The position numbers were made by a program, and so were the translations under genes. The notes beneath the pieces were generated by a model. That model saw only the letters and a program-made list of their open reading frames with translations. It was not told where the DNA came from and made no database searches. This document shows positions 1 through 8,552 of a DNA stretch of 44,594 nucleotides, one piece after another. This stretch comes from Myxococcota bacterium (GTDB taxonomy: Bacteria; Myxococcota_A; Polyangia; Polyangiales; Houyiibacteriaceae). The stretch covers positions 1-44,594 of the forward strand of contig JANQQS010000203.1 in NCBI GenBank assembly GCA_028284955.1, written 5' to 3'. Positions within the stretch are counted from its first letter, which is position 1, and every line of letters begins with the position of its first letter.

Positions 1-75
1 CGTGCATCCTGGCGGGGGAGTTCGGGTGAATCGGCGGGGTCGTACCCCGACGAGAGGGTCTGGGTGCCAGACCCT
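1..75. repeat. Two-hairpin repeat element, copy 1
   Basis: First copy of a roughly 76-bp element that recurs at 128-204. It has a conserved leader (positions 1-33), a first inverted repeat at 31-40/44-53 (one mismatch, 3-nt loop) and a second perfect 9-bp inverted repeat at 55-63/67-75 with loop GTG. It probably begins upstream of the window. No gene is supported across it. It could be a dispersed REP-like element, a pair of terminators or a structured RNA; the sequence alone does not decide. Confidence 0.75.
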
Positions 76-127
76 AAAACAACAACGCGGCGGGGCCCCG
101 GCAGTTCAACCTCACGTAAGCAGGTCA

Positions 128-204
128 CGTGCATCCTGGCGGGGGAGCTTGGGTGAATCGCTCGGGATTGTATCCCGAGCGAGAGGGTCTGGGTGCCAGA
201 CCCT
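128..204. repeat. Two-hairpin repeat element, copy 2
   Basis: Second copy of the element at 1-75. The leader is nearly identical. The first stem here is 11 bp and perfect (158-168/172-182, loop TGT) but differs in sequence from copy 1 while still pairing, which is compensatory change. The second stem (184-192/196-204, loop GTG) is identical in both copies. On the minus strand this second hairpin begins 8 nt after the stop codon of the phosphorylase gene, so it may double as its transcription terminator, although no T-run follows. DNA between the copies (76-127) holds only a short GGGGCCCC-type palindrome. Confidence 0.75.
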
Positions 205-212
205 CAAATTAA

Positions 213-1970
213 CTAGCCGAGCCATGCGACTTGGTAGGGATCGAGCGCAACCTTTTCGGCGGGAGCCGATGCTCCCGACAACACATCGGTGCGTGTCCCG
301 CACTCGAGGCCGGCGTCGCCGAGGCCTGTTGCTAGGTTGAGCGTTACGGCCGATGCGCCCAAGTTGGCCGCGACGATGATTCGCTGCGTTTGGTCGGGGC
401 TTGTGCGGACGAAAACCAGGGCGGCGGGTTCGGTGACCGGAATCACGGTTTGGTCGCCGTCGGGATGAAACGCTTTCTGGGCGACACGTTTGGCAAGGAG
501 CGTTTTCATTCCTTCGAATACCTGCTGTTGTACGCCGGACCCGTGGAGTGCGCTTCGGAGCTCGTCTAGGTCGTATTTTTTTCGGTTGATGCGCCGGGGA
601 ATTCCCGATTGTTCCGCGCCTTCGCGATCGTTCGGCGAACCGACCAAGCTATGAAAATACACCGCGGGCATGCCCCGCAGGCTCAGCATGATGGCTTGTG
701 CGCAAAGGAATCGACGCACGTCGAGCGCGTCATCAGTCGCTTCGGGGTCTCGGAGCGCGTCGAAGTAGGTGATATTCAGTTCGTAGGGCGATTCGCTCCC
801 GTCAGGGCGACTGCGGTAGCTGACGTATCCGCCGCGCTTCGTGGTTTCTTCGGCGAGGCGCAGCACGCGGTCGTGAGGAATCAAGCCTTCGAGAGGACGC
901 ACGCCAATCCCGTCGTGGGACGCGGTGAAGTTGAAGTATGTCGCGCCGGCCGGAGGGGTCGTAAGCTCGGCGAGCCACCTTCGTAGCGCCGTCGCATCTT
1001 GGCTCAGCAGCGCCTCGAGCAAGAGCGGGGGCAAACTGAACTGATAGACCATATGCGCTTCGTCGCCGTCGCCGAAGTACGAGATGTTTTCTTCGTGCGG
1101 CACATTGGTCTCGGTGAGCAGAAGCACGTGAGGCGCGGCGACATCGACCACGTCGCGCATCAGTTTGATGATCTCGTGGGTTTCTCGAAGGTGCATCGAG
1201 CTCGTGCCGATCTTCTTCCAAAGAAACCCCACCGCATCGAGCCGGACGCAGCGCGCGCCTTTCTCAATATACTTCAGCAAGACATCGACCATGCGCACCA
1301 GCACGGCGGGCTCCGCAAAGTTTAGGTCGACCTGGTCGGCGCTGAATGTCGTCCATACGTGTCGCGGGCCTTGAGGCGACGAAAACTCGGTGAGCAAAGG
1401 CGAGTTTCGAGGTCGCGTCACTTGGGAGAGATCGGTCGCAGGGTCCATCTCAACGAAATGCCGCTTGAAGCGCTCGTCTCCCTGCAAAAAGCCTCGAAAC
1501 CATGCGCTTTCAGACGAGGCATGGTTCATCACGAAGTCGAATATGAGGTCTACGCCCTGGGCGAGGTTCGCGATATCGGCCCAGTCGCCGAGGCGTTCGT
1601 CGACTGCGAGATAGTCGACCACCGCGAACCCGTCGTCTGAGCTAAACGGAAAGAACGGCAGCAAGTGCACCATCTTCAACACCGGCTCGAGCTCTTCGGA
1701 TCGCAAAAAGTCACGCAGCGCGGCGAGCGGAGCCTTGCCCGAAGATTGCAGTTGATCACCGTAGGCGATGAGCACGATATCGGACTCGTCCCACCCTGCG
1801 GAGCCGTCGCCAGCCATGCGGCCGCGAGAAGGCGCCATGCGGCCGCGAGAGGGCACGGTCGCCGCGAATCGCTCTACGCGCGACCACAAGCGCTCCCAAC
1901 ACGCGTCTGCCTGCTCACCGTACAAAAGTCGCAATCGAGGCTCGACCCGGCGCCGTAGCTGTTCCTGCAT
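213..1970 (-). CDS. GH13 subfamily 18 phosphorylase (glucosylglycerate or sucrose phosphorylase type)
   Basis: Alpha-amylase-fold enzyme of 585 aa. GH13_18 members reversibly phosphorolyse sucrose, sucrose 6-phosphate or glucosylglycerate to glucose 1-phosphate in the cytoplasm. Visible catalytic positions in the 585-aa numbering are the nucleophile Asp245 (RLDAVGF), the acid/base Glu287 (LTETNVPH) and the stabilising Asp353 (ASHDGIG). The ETNVPHEENISYFG stretch followed by GDEAHMVYQF looks more like the glucosylglycerate phosphorylase branch (E. coli YcjM) than classical sucrose phosphorylase; this is recall, not alignment. The ATG at 1970 was chosen because everything upstream in frame is a low-complexity 15-bp repeat. 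A duplicated heptapeptide PSRGRMA lies at residues 40-53. It is divergent from the VWA lipoprotein gene. Substrate is uncertain; family membership is firm. Confidence 0.88.
   Translation of the reverse strand: MQEQLRRRVEPRLRLLYGEQADACWERLWSRVERFAATVPSRGRMAPSRGRMAGDGSAGWDESDIVLIAYGDQLQSSGKAPLAALRDFLRSEELEPVLKMVHLLPFFPFSSDDGFAVVDYLAVDERLGDWADIANLAQGVDLIFDFVMNHASSESAWFRGFLQGDERFKRHFVEMDPATDLSQVTRPRNSPLLTEFSSPQGPRHVWTTFSADQVDLNFAEPAVLVRMVDVLLKYIEKGARCVRLDAVGFLWKKIGTSSMHLRETHEIIKLMRDVVDVAAPHVLLLTETNVPHEENISYFGDGDEAHMVYQFSLPPLLLEALLSQDATALRRWLAELTTPPAGATYFNFTASHDGIGVRPLEGLIPHDRVLRLAEETTKRGGYVSYRSRPDGSESPYELNITYFDALRDPEATDDALDVRRFLCAQAIMLSLRGMPAVYFHSLVGSPNDREGAEQSGIPRRINRKKYDLDELRSALHGSGVQQQVFEGMKTLLAKRVAQKAFHPDGDQTVIPVTEPAALVFVRTSPDQTQRIIVAANLGASAVTLNLATGLGDAGLECGTRTDVLSGASAPAEKVALDPYQVAWLG
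1814..1855. repeat. 21-bp tandem duplication in the phosphorylase gene
   Basis: Two 21-bp units at 1814-1834 and 1835-1855 differ at two bases. They encode PSRGRMA twice near the N terminus of the GH13 enzyme, in a segment outside the catalytic motifs. The reading frame is kept. Confidence 0.8.
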
Positions 1971-2003
1971 GATGCTTCGTTCGCTCCCAGATTTTCTCAA
2001 GCT

Positions 2004-2048
2004 GAGGTCGCCCCAGTTGAGGTCGCCCCAGTTGAGATCTTCCCAGTT
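2004..2048. repeat. 15-bp tandem repeat (three units) upstream of the phosphorylase gene
   Basis: Units at 2004-2018, 2019-2033 and 2034-2048; the first two are identical and the third has three changes. On the minus strand each unit carries an AACTGGG core. The array ends 34 bp upstream of the probable start codon at 1970, so it lies in the leader or promoter region. It could be a binding-site array or a neutral duplication. The rest of the divergent intergenic region (1971-2182) shows no clear promoter. Confidence 0.75.
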
Positions 2049-2182
2049 GAGGGGCGAAAGGTACCGACTAAATAGTCTCCGGCAACCCGGTCCTCCACGC
2101 GCCCGATCGAACCGATCCGGACCCGACAACGCGCGGTCTGTTGAGCGATGCACTTCATCTCGATTCGTTTCATAGTACGGTC

Positions 2183-3265
2183 ATGACAAGTTTTCGGGGG
2201 GAGGCTCGTTGGATAACCATGGCGGGGTGGGTCGCGGTCGCCGCATGGATGTTCGGCTCAGCGTGTGACGCGCCATCATCGGACGGGGGTGGCCGAGACG
2301 GCAGCGTCCGCGATGGCATCATGGCCTTTTCGGGTGATTCACTCGACGACTCGGGCCGCCCAAACGCGGATCCGCCGTCGAGCGACCTATGCGCCGATGG
2401 CTCACGTGCTCGGACGCGGATTCCCGCGGACATCATCGTGGTGGTGGACAACTCGGGGAGCATGAGCGCGCAAATCGGTTCCGTAGTCGCGCGAATCAAC
2501 GCCGATTTCGCGGCGATTCTCGACGACGCGGCGATCGACTACCGAGTCATCGTGATTTCTCGACACGGACCCATCGGCCTCGACGCCAACTCGTGCGACG
2601 ACCACGGCATCTGCATCGGCGAAGGCCTCGCCGGAGACATCTGTGACCCCGATGGCCCGCCGAAGCTCACCGATCGCTTCAAACACTACAGCATCTGCAT
2701 CGACAGCGACGATTCCTTCCGAAAGCTTGCCGCGAGCTTCGATCGATCGCCGCCGGGCTGGGCGGGAAGGTTTCAACCGAGCAGCTACTTCAACTCCCGG
2801 CGCCAACCCGTGGCTCTAGACGACGCGCCGGATGGCTGGAGCGAATGGCTTCGTCGCGACGCCACGCGCACGTTCCTATTCATTACCGACGACGACTCGA
2901 ACGAACCCGACGAGCGCTTCAAGGCGTGGATGTACTCCAAAGATCCAAGCTTCTTCGGCACCGAAACCAATCCCAACTGGGTGGCCCATTCGATTCTCGG
3001 GCTCGACGAAAACGAGCCCCCCACCGCCCCGTGGCAGCCGAGCGATGCGCTCGTGTTCGGCGAATGCGAGCTGCCGGGCGTAGGCCGCGGACACGGCGCG
3101 GGAGAAGACTATCAACGCCTCAGCCGAGACAGCGGCGGTCTACGGTTTCCCATCTGCCAAAATGCAAACTTCGATGTAATTTTTCAGGCTGTCGCCACCG
3201 ACATCGTGTCTTCGTCGGGTACCTCGAGACGCGGCGGACCCCGCCCCCAAGGGTGCGGGACCTAG
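2183..3265 (+). CDS. VWA-domain lipoprotein
   Basis: Exported protein of about 360 aa with a type II signal peptide ending in a lipobox-like FGSAC (Cys28), then an Asp/Gly/Ser-rich spacer. A von Willebrand factor A domain follows: the predicted strand ADIIVVVD leads into the metal-ion-dependent adhesion motif DNSGS at residues 89-93, with a later FLFITDDDSNE strand and several cysteines. VWA domains bind protein ligands through a divalent cation. An ATG at 2219 would give a shorter signal peptide; 2183 was kept because it supplies basic residues ahead of the hydrophobic core. No strong ribosome-binding site is visible. Cell-surface ligand binding is inference. Confidence 0.82.
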   Translation: MTSFRGEARWITMAGWVAVAAWMFGSACDAPSSDGGGRDGSVRDGIMAFSGDSLDDSGRPNADPPSSDLCADGSRARTRIPADIIVVVDNSGSMSAQIGSVVARINADFAAILDDAAIDYRVIVISRHGPIGLDANSCDDHGICIGEGLAGDICDPDGPPKLTDRFKHYSICIDSDDSFRKLAASFDRSPPGWAGRFQPSSYFNSRRQPVALDDAPDGWSEWLRRDATRTFLFITDDDSNEPDERFKAWMYSKDPSFFGTETNPNWVAHSILGLDENEPPTAPWQPSDALVFGECELPGVGRGHGAGEDYQRLSRDSGGLRFPICQNANFDVIFQAVATDIVSSSGTSRRGGPRPQGCGT

Positions 3266-3395
3266 CCACGCGGACCGGTGACCCGTAACCTCAAACGGGG
3301 ACAACAAGACTCCCACAGCGCTGTTCGGCTCGCGGCCTAGTCGCGTGAAAGCAACGTCAAAATAACACCCCGCTCGAAAGGCATAGTTTTTGCTG

Positions 3396-4112
3396 ATGCG
3401 GCTCTCGATGGTTCTTGCATCGAATGCTCTCCGCGCCACCCCGATCAGAGAGAGAAAACTGGTTTTGTGGTGGTCGCTATGGATTGGAGTCTCCGGATGC
3501 ACGGCAGCCGTTTCCGATGATGAACTCCGGGCGAACAAAAGCACTAAGTGTGAAATCTACGAAACGTTGAGTCGTTCCCAGGGCGCGAACCTCACGCGGA
3601 AGATCAACGCGCTGGTCCAAGGCGGAAAACCCGGGCAGCGCGATGACTGCACGATAGTCGCGCCCGAGGGCGCAAACCTTGCCAGAATCAACCTTGGTGA
3701 ATTGGATTTGACCGGTGCGAGTTTCTCAGGTGCCAACCTCTACGGCGCAAGTTTCACCCGCGCTAATCTCACGAACGCAAACTTTGACCGAGCAGATCTG
3801 GTTGGCACAAACTTCTCCCGCGCAAACTTAGATGGCGCCACGTTCAGAGGAGCGCTGATCCATCAAACGAACTTCGCAGGAGTCATCCTGCAAGACTCCG
3901 ACGGTCGCGACCTGAGGCCCATAGATTTTGGTCAGGCGCGCTGCTCTGGCGACGCGTTCTACTTCGACAGACTTCGCGTAAGGAACGCTCCGAGAGACAA
4001 AGAGCAATGCGAGTGCGGAGAAGTTTATCCGCGGACCGCTTGTCCCAGTGAAGGCGCATGTCGGAAATACTATCCCAGAGCCGTATGCAGAAGGACAAGC
4101 GCCCGACAATAA
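3396..4112 (+). CDS. Pentapeptide-repeat lipoprotein
   Basis: Protein of 238 aa with an N-terminal hydrophobic stretch ending in a lipobox (GVSGC, Cys35), so probably membrane-anchored outside the cytoplasm. The centre (about residues 90-165) has consecutive A(N/D)LxG-type pentapeptides such as GANLY, RANLT, RADLV and RANLD, which form a right-handed quadrilateral beta-helix. The C terminus is rich in cysteines (CECGEVYPRTAC and further Cys), which may form disulfides in the periplasm. An in-frame TTG lies two codons upstream; the ATG at 3396 is preferred. The 130-bp gap before it shows nothing. It is convergent with the ATPase gene. Function unknown. Confidence 0.82.
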   Translation: MRLSMVLASNALRATPIRERKLVLWWSLWIGVSGCTAAVSDDELRANKSTKCEIYETLSRSQGANLTRKINALVQGGKPGQRDDCTIVAPEGANLARINLGELDLTGASFSGANLYGASFTRANLTNANFDRADLVGTNFSRANLDGATFRGALIHQTNFAGVILQDSDGRDLRPIDFGQARCSGDAFYFDRLRVRNAPRDKEQCECGEVYPRTACPSEGACRKYYPRAVCRRTSARQ

Positions 4113-4127
4113 ACAATCATGCTCGGA

Positions 4128-5529
4128 TCACTTAGTTAAACCCAACTCCGAAAGCCCCACCAACGTCACACCGTTCTCCTCTGCTGTGTCGCGTAGACTT
4201 CGGGTGAACCCGGTTTTGCTAAACAGCGCGCAGTGCACATGATAGCCCGATAGCTTGCGAAGCTTTTTGACTTTCAAAAGAAGCTCATCATACGACGCGC
4301 GGCTCATCGCGCGGGAGTGCCATTTGCATTCACCGACGAGAAGGTTGCGGGTTTCAGGGTCGATTGCGCATACGTCGATCTGCACGTCGCGGCGAAACGC
4401 CTGGCCAACCCACTGGGGCTCGAACGGCAGCGCTCCTTCGTCGGCGCAGATCTCGACGTAACGCCGGCAGAGCTCCTCAAATGCATTCACGGCCACGAAG
4501 CGCTCGAACCCTTTGCGAATCAGTCGCAGCAGCTGGTCGTTTCTTTGCTGCTCGAGAAGCTGAACGTTGGGGGCAATAAACTGAAAATAGAAGCGCAGGT
4601 ATGCGTCGCGTATTTCGTAGCGTACCAGTCGCGTATGAAGAGGGTCACCCGAAGCCAAACTCGCTACTTTCCGCACGAAACGAAGAGTTTCGAGCGTATG
4701 CAGGTATTTGCCCATATGAGGCAGGCGCACGCCCGTTCGATCCGAAATCTGTTGTGGCGAGAGCCGGTTTCCCCCGAGCGCTTGCAAAATCGCGAGGTAC
4801 GTTCGGGGCTCCGAGATCTCGTCTTGAATGAGCACCATTGGCTCTTGGCGGAAAATGGTCATCGGCGAAAGAATCACGGTCCGCAGGTTCTGCTCGACCG
4901 AAACGTCTCCGTTCCACATCTCCAGGTATTTGGGTACGCCACCGACAACTCCATACGCTTCAACCAGCTGGCTCGCGCTGTAGCGCGGGAGAAAGAATCG
5001 CAGTTCGTCGGGCGGCAACTCCCCAAGTAGGATGTCCGCAGTCGTCCGACCAAAGAGCGGGCGTCGACCGGAAATGAACTCTTCGTGCATCATGTTGTGA
5101 TGCGAGCCAGAGAGTACCAACACAATATTCGAACGCTTCAAGCGACGGTCCCAAGCCACTTGAAGTGTGCTCGAGATATGAGGAACGCTTTCGAGCAAAT
5201 AGGTGAACTCATCAATGACGTACACCACGCGCTTCTTCTGGGCGATATTCGCCAGCGCTTCAAAAAACGCTTCCCACGATTCAAATACCGCCCCCCTCGG
5301 TTCCGGCAAGATGTGCGAGAGAGCGCGACGCGCTTTCAAGCAGCCATTTGGACGTCGATCGCTGGGCCGTCCACATTGCCCGCGAGCCCTTCTGACGATC
5401 GAGCCAATGCGTCAGCAGCGCCGTCTTTCCGATGCGTCGACGACCATACAGCGCAACTAGCTGCGCATTTCGGGCGCGCTGGATAGCGGAAAGCTGACCC
5501 AGCTCTTTGCGGCGGCTGTAGAAATCCAT
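4128..5529 (-). pseudogene. DUF234-type AAA ATPase, split by a single frameshift
   Basis: Two overlapping minus-strand frames make one protein of about 466 aa. The N-terminal frame (5529 to about 5290) has the start and Walker A (YGRRRIGKTAL). The C-terminal frame (about 5295 to 4128) has Walker B (VVYVIDEF), a winged-helix region and a C-terminal PD-(D/E)xK-like signature (VQIDVCAID then VGECKW), as in the ATPase_2 plus DUF234 family. The frames join at a run of six G on the coding strand (5291-5296); removing one G restores continuous reading through GTEGAVFESWEAFFEAL. This may be a true pseudogene, a sequencing error or a slippage site. These ATPases are common accessory genes of unknown role. 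The start codon lies inside a 45-bp palindrome. Confidence 0.8.
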
Positions 5530-5571
5530 TTGGTTACGTACTCAGTATATTACTGACCATGTAACCAAATG
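5527..5571. promoter_or_regulatory. Nested palindrome overlapping the ATPase start codon
   Basis: Perfect 11-bp arms at 5527-5537 and 5561-5571 (CATTTGGTTAC and its complement) enclose a second inverted repeat, TCAGTA/TACTGA, at 5542-5547/5551-5556. The whole 45-bp block is AT-rich relative to its surroundings and its left arm contains the start codon of the ATPase gene. This is the layout of an operator that would block transcription or translation start. It could instead be a recombination or insertion target. Confidence 0.6.
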
Positions 5572-5617
5572 CACGAACGAATGCGTCGGGGCGGTTCCAA
5601 CGGCGTCGAATCGATGG

Positions 5618-6121
5618 TTAGTCGCGTGGTGGTGACCACAGCTTCTCATGAATGCTGGAATCGGTGAAAAACGACTGGAAGCTTTCCCATACAAGTCTGC
5701 AAGATTCGTTTTGTCGGGGCCCGAACCAGAGTGTCGTTTTACCCTCGGTGCTGATGCTTCCGAGGAAACGTTTCACTTCCAACTTCGGGTATTTGAACTG
5801 AGTTTGTAGCGCCGTGATTTCGTGAAACACCGCGCCATCGCGGTATTCCTGGCGAAAATGGGCGTACCAGGTGGCTCGATGCCAACGAGGGTCGTTCTCC
5901 TGTTCGGGTGATGCTTCGGGAATCTTCACATCATTCGGAGCACGAATGACGAACGCGGGAAAGGTGTTGTCGGAGCTGCCGTAGATTTCGTACGGATCGC
6001 ACTTCGCGAGCAGCGTCTCCGTGGAGACCTGCTTTTCGGCGATTTCTGAGACGTCTGGCGAATCGGCGTGTTCCGCTACACACGATGCCAAGAGAAAGAG
6101 ACCGAGAGACAACAAACGCAT
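5618..6121 (-). CDS. Small lipoprotein of unknown function
   Basis: Protein of 167 aa. A short signal peptide ends in the lipobox LLASC (Cys14), so it is a likely lipoprotein. The remainder is acidic-to-neutral, with an early KCDPYEIYG segment, a WHRATWYAHF stretch and one later cysteine (ESCRLVW). No domain is recognised. The start at 6121 is fixed by a good ribosome-binding site (GGAGG, 7 nt before the ATG). It lies 91 bp downstream of another small lipoprotein gene on the same strand, so the two may be co-transcribed. Confidence 0.75.
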   Translation of the reverse strand: MRLLSLGLFLLASCVAEHADSPDVSEIAEKQVSTETLLAKCDPYEIYGSSDNTFPAFVIRAPNDVKIPEASPEQENDPRWHRATWYAHFRQEYRDGAVFHEITALQTQFKYPKLEVKRFLGSISTEGKTTLWFGPRQNESCRLVWESFQSFFTDSSIHEKLWSPPRD

Positions 6122-6212
6122 ACTGCAACCTCCAGCGCGAGCTTGCGCGTTCATACCGCGCTTTCAGAGCATCGCCAAGGACGCCACGAGTTGCTCGTTG
6201 CGGGCGACGAAC

Positions 6213-6752
6213 TTACTCGCGCGAAGGTGTGTCCGGCCAGCACACGCGAGCCCCTTTCTCCGGTTGCGTCTCGAACAAGCTCTTGAGTCGCGCTTCGTTG
6301 CTGGCCCCGCAGTTGCCTTTGACCGCGCTCCCGCCTCCTCGCCACTCGAACCGCACAATTCCGTCGGTTTGTAGCTTGAGGCGCTCAACGAACGAGCCGG
6401 CGCCAGCAAACTCAAATTCGCGGTGGTCATCCCTCCGCTCCATCCAGCAAGCTTTGTTCGCCGTAAACGAAAAGCGGTAGTCCCCGGGCTCGGTCGTGGC
6501 TGATTTTCCGGGAGGGATTGTGGTGTTCACGTAGCCCCGCACCGTATGGCCATCGAGGATGATCTGCGCTCTGTTGGCCAGTCGCTCGCCGCTCTCTAGG
6601 TCGCCACATCGGGCCACCTCATAGGAGACCGACGATTTTTCGCGGCTCTGGAAACTCTCCGAATCGGATATCTGCGCAGAGCAGCCCAGCGCTGTCGCCG
6701 CAGTAGCGAACATCACGGTTTGTCGAAACGAACCGAGCCTGCCGTACTTCAT
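6213..6752 (-). CDS. Small lipoprotein of unknown function
   Basis: Protein of 179 aa starting MKYGRLGSF, with a signal peptide ending at the lipobox-like ALGC. AAGGGA lies 9 nt before the ATG at 6752; an in-frame ATG at 6761 is less well spaced. The mature part has paired cysteines (RCGD, ACWM, NCGA, VCWP) and a central region predicted to be beta-rich. No family is recognised. The 237 bp between it and the histidine kinase stop contain several CTTGC repeats and no gene. Confidence 0.7.
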   Translation of the reverse strand: MKYGRLGSFRQTVMFATAATALGCSAQISDSESFQSREKSSVSYEVARCGDLESGERLANRAQIILDGHTVRGYVNTTIPPGKSATTEPGDYRFSFTANKACWMERRDDHREFEFAGAGSFVERLKLQTDGIVRFEWRGGGSAVKGNCGASNEARLKSLFETQPEKGARVCWPDTPSRE

Positions 6753-6989
6753 GAACTTCATTCCCTTACTCGCTCGATGAGCTAGAGCTTGCTTGCCCAC
6801 TTGCTCACTTGCTTCAGAGCAAGGAGCGTTCCAACCACCATGCTCCGCACATGGCCCAACCATGGGGACAGATCCACGGCCCGACGACAGTGCAGGCGGA
6901 AAAACAATGCGCGGTTGTATTTTCAGCGGAGTCATTCGTCGTTTGCAAGGAAGGCGCAGCTTCCACAAGCACGCCGATTCGCAGCCATC

Positions 6990-8492
6990 CTATGACTGCG
7001 GCTCGCTTCTCCTTGCCTCAGTCTGTCTAAGAAAGACATCGAAGCGCGCGCCGCCTCCCGATCCGTCCGGTGCGGTGCGGTTGGTTGCTGTGATGGTGCC
7101 GCCGATGCGTTCGACAATGTTGTGGCAGACCGCGAGGCCGAGGCCAGTGCCGTGGCCGGCCGATTTGGTGGTGACGAAGGGTTCGAAGATGTGGTCGAGG
7201 AGGTCTTCGGGAATGCCTGGGCCATCGTCTTCCACGCGCAGGCGCACTTGGCTTTCGATAGAATGGGCGTCTCCGATCGACTGCACATCTCCGATCGACT
7301 GCACATCCCCGATCGACTGCACATCCCCGATCGACTGTGCCGAAACGACAATCGTGCCGCGGCCGGAGAGCGCATCGGCGGCGTTGAGCAGCAGGTTCAA
7401 GACGACTTGGGTGAGCTTATCGGGCGCTCCCTGCACAAGCGGGAGATCGAGAGGAAGCTTGGTCTCGATACGTACGTGGCGGAGGTTTTTCTGCGGCGCC
7501 ACCAAGCGAACCGCGTCGTCTACGACGTCGAAGAGGCTTGCGTGCTGGCCTCGTTCGTCGTCGCCTTGGCGCGAGAAATCGAGCAGTTCACGAATGATAT
7601 TGTGAATGCGTTCGGTTTCTCGCTGTACCCGGCCGAGAAACTCCGCGCGCTCTTCGTCGCTGAGCTCGCCCGCGCGGACAATCTCGATCAGCCCCACGAT
7701 GGCCGACAAGGGGTTGCCGATTTCGTGGGCCACCCCTGCCGCGAGCCGGCCCACCGACGCAAGCCGTTCGCCTCTCAAGACTTGCTCTCGGGCAGAGTGT
7801 AGATCGCTGGTTGTTTGCTCGAGTTCTTTGAGTCGCTGCTCGAGCGCTGCGCGGTCGGAGCTTAGCTGCCCTGCCATTTCGTTGAAAGAATGCGCGAGGC
7901 GTCGTACTTCCGCCGCGCCATGCACAGGCGCGCGCACCGAAAGATTGCCCGCGGCGAGGCGTTCGGACGCGCGGGTGATTTGCTCCACCGGGCGAACGGT
8001 CAGGTACGTGAGCGCGACATAAGCGAGCAGCAGAATGCAGCCGCCGGTCACCGCGACGTAGAGCAAGAGCAAGTTGTAGTGCCGCCGGCTCGATGCGAAC
8101 GCCGGTTGCGTCCAGATCCGGATGCTGCCGTTCGGCCCGACCGATGCGTCAATCGCGCGCCCAGACGCCATGCCGACGACCCACGATGCAAGCGTGCCGC
8201 GTTCGTATTCGACGCCCACCACGCCCCCGTGGCCGACCGCCGCCTCGGCAAGCGCGCGAAAACGCGCGCGGTTCGAACGCTGCCCCTGGTTCGGCTGAGC
8301 GTTTATCGCGAGCGCGATGACGCGCGCCGTCGTCTCAAGCTGGCGTCGCTGGTCACGCCCGCGTGAACCTTCGGTAATCTGCACGGTGGCGATCCCGAGA
8401 AGGGTAAACGCCGCAACAAACGCGACCGTGAGCGCAACCACGATCTGTATGCGAAGCCCAAACCCTGCGCGCGTAGCTTGCCGCCGGTTCAT
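6990..8492 (-). CDS. Membrane sensor histidine kinase (orphan)
   Basis: Protein of 500 aa. Two transmembrane helices (about residues 15-38 and 141-166) flank a short extracytoplasmic sensor region, followed by HAMP, a coiled coil, the HisKA dimerisation helix with phospho-acceptor His256 (AGVAHEIGNPL), and a HATPase domain with N box (LLLNAADAL), G1 (DDGPGIP) and G2 (GHGTGLGLA). Between the N box and G1, residues about 386-414 hold four copies of a hexapeptide SIGDVQ encoded by an 18-bp tandem repeat, an unusual place for an expansion. No response regulator gene is adjacent. Two hairpins lie in the leader. The kinase assignment is firm; signal and partner are unknown. Confidence 0.93.
   Translation of the reverse strand: MNRRQATRAGFGLRIQIVVALTVAFVAAFTLLGIATVQITEGSRGRDQRRQLETTARVIALAINAQPNQGQRSNRARFRALAEAAVGHGGVVGVEYERGTLASWVVGMASGRAIDASVGPNGSIRIWTQPAFASSRRHYNLLLLYVAVTGGCILLLAYVALTYLTVRPVEQITRASERLAAGNLSVRAPVHGAAEVRRLAHSFNEMAGQLSSDRAALEQRLKELEQTTSDLHSAREQVLRGERLASVGRLAAGVAHEIGNPLSAIVGLIEIVRAGELSDEERAEFLGRVQRETERIHNIIRELLDFSRQGDDERGQHASLFDVVDDAVRLVAPQKNLRHVRIETKLPLDLPLVQGAPDKLTQVVLNLLLNAADALSGRGTIVVSAQSIGDVQSIGDVQSIGDVQSIGDAHSIESQVRLRVEDDGPGIPEDLLDHIFEPFVTTKSAGHGTGLGLAVCHNIVERIGGTITATNRTAPDGSGGGARFDVFLRQTEARRSEPQS
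7271..7341. repeat. 18-bp tandem repeat inside the histidine kinase gene
   Basis: Units begin at 7271, 7289, 7307 and 7325; the first two are identical, the third has one change and the fourth is partial. They encode repeated SIGDVQ within the ATP-binding domain. There are no unique spacers, so this is not a CRISPR array. The reading frame is kept by the 18-bp length. Confidence 0.9.
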
Positions 8493-8504
8493 CTGTATCT
8501 GTTC

Positions 8505-8552
8505 AGGGGGTCTTCCGAGACCCCCTCGATTGGTGAACTCGGTCCACCAATC
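8505..8552. other. Two adjacent hairpins between the PilZ and histidine kinase genes
   Basis: A perfect 9-bp stem with a 4-nt loop (8505-8513/8518-8526) is followed after one base by a perfect 8-bp stem (8528-8535/8545-8552). In transcription direction (minus) they lie between the PilZ stop and the kinase ATG, the nearer hairpin ending 12 nt before the start codon. They may end the PilZ transcript or control kinase translation. An 11-bp inverted repeat (8494-8504 and 8646-8656) encloses the same region. No T-run follows. Confidence 0.5.

Noticed and set aside
2-340. Plus-strand open frame of 112 codons across the repeat elements
   Set aside because: It is made of the two hairpin repeats and the antisense end of the phosphorylase gene; no start signal or protein-like composition.
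3266-3395. Promoter or small RNA ahead of the pentapeptide lipoprotein
   Set aside because: No convincing -35/-10 pair or hairpin could be seen.
7271-7341. CRISPR-like direct repeats
   Set aside because: The units are directly adjacent without unique spacers and encode an in-frame hexapeptide in a kinase gene.
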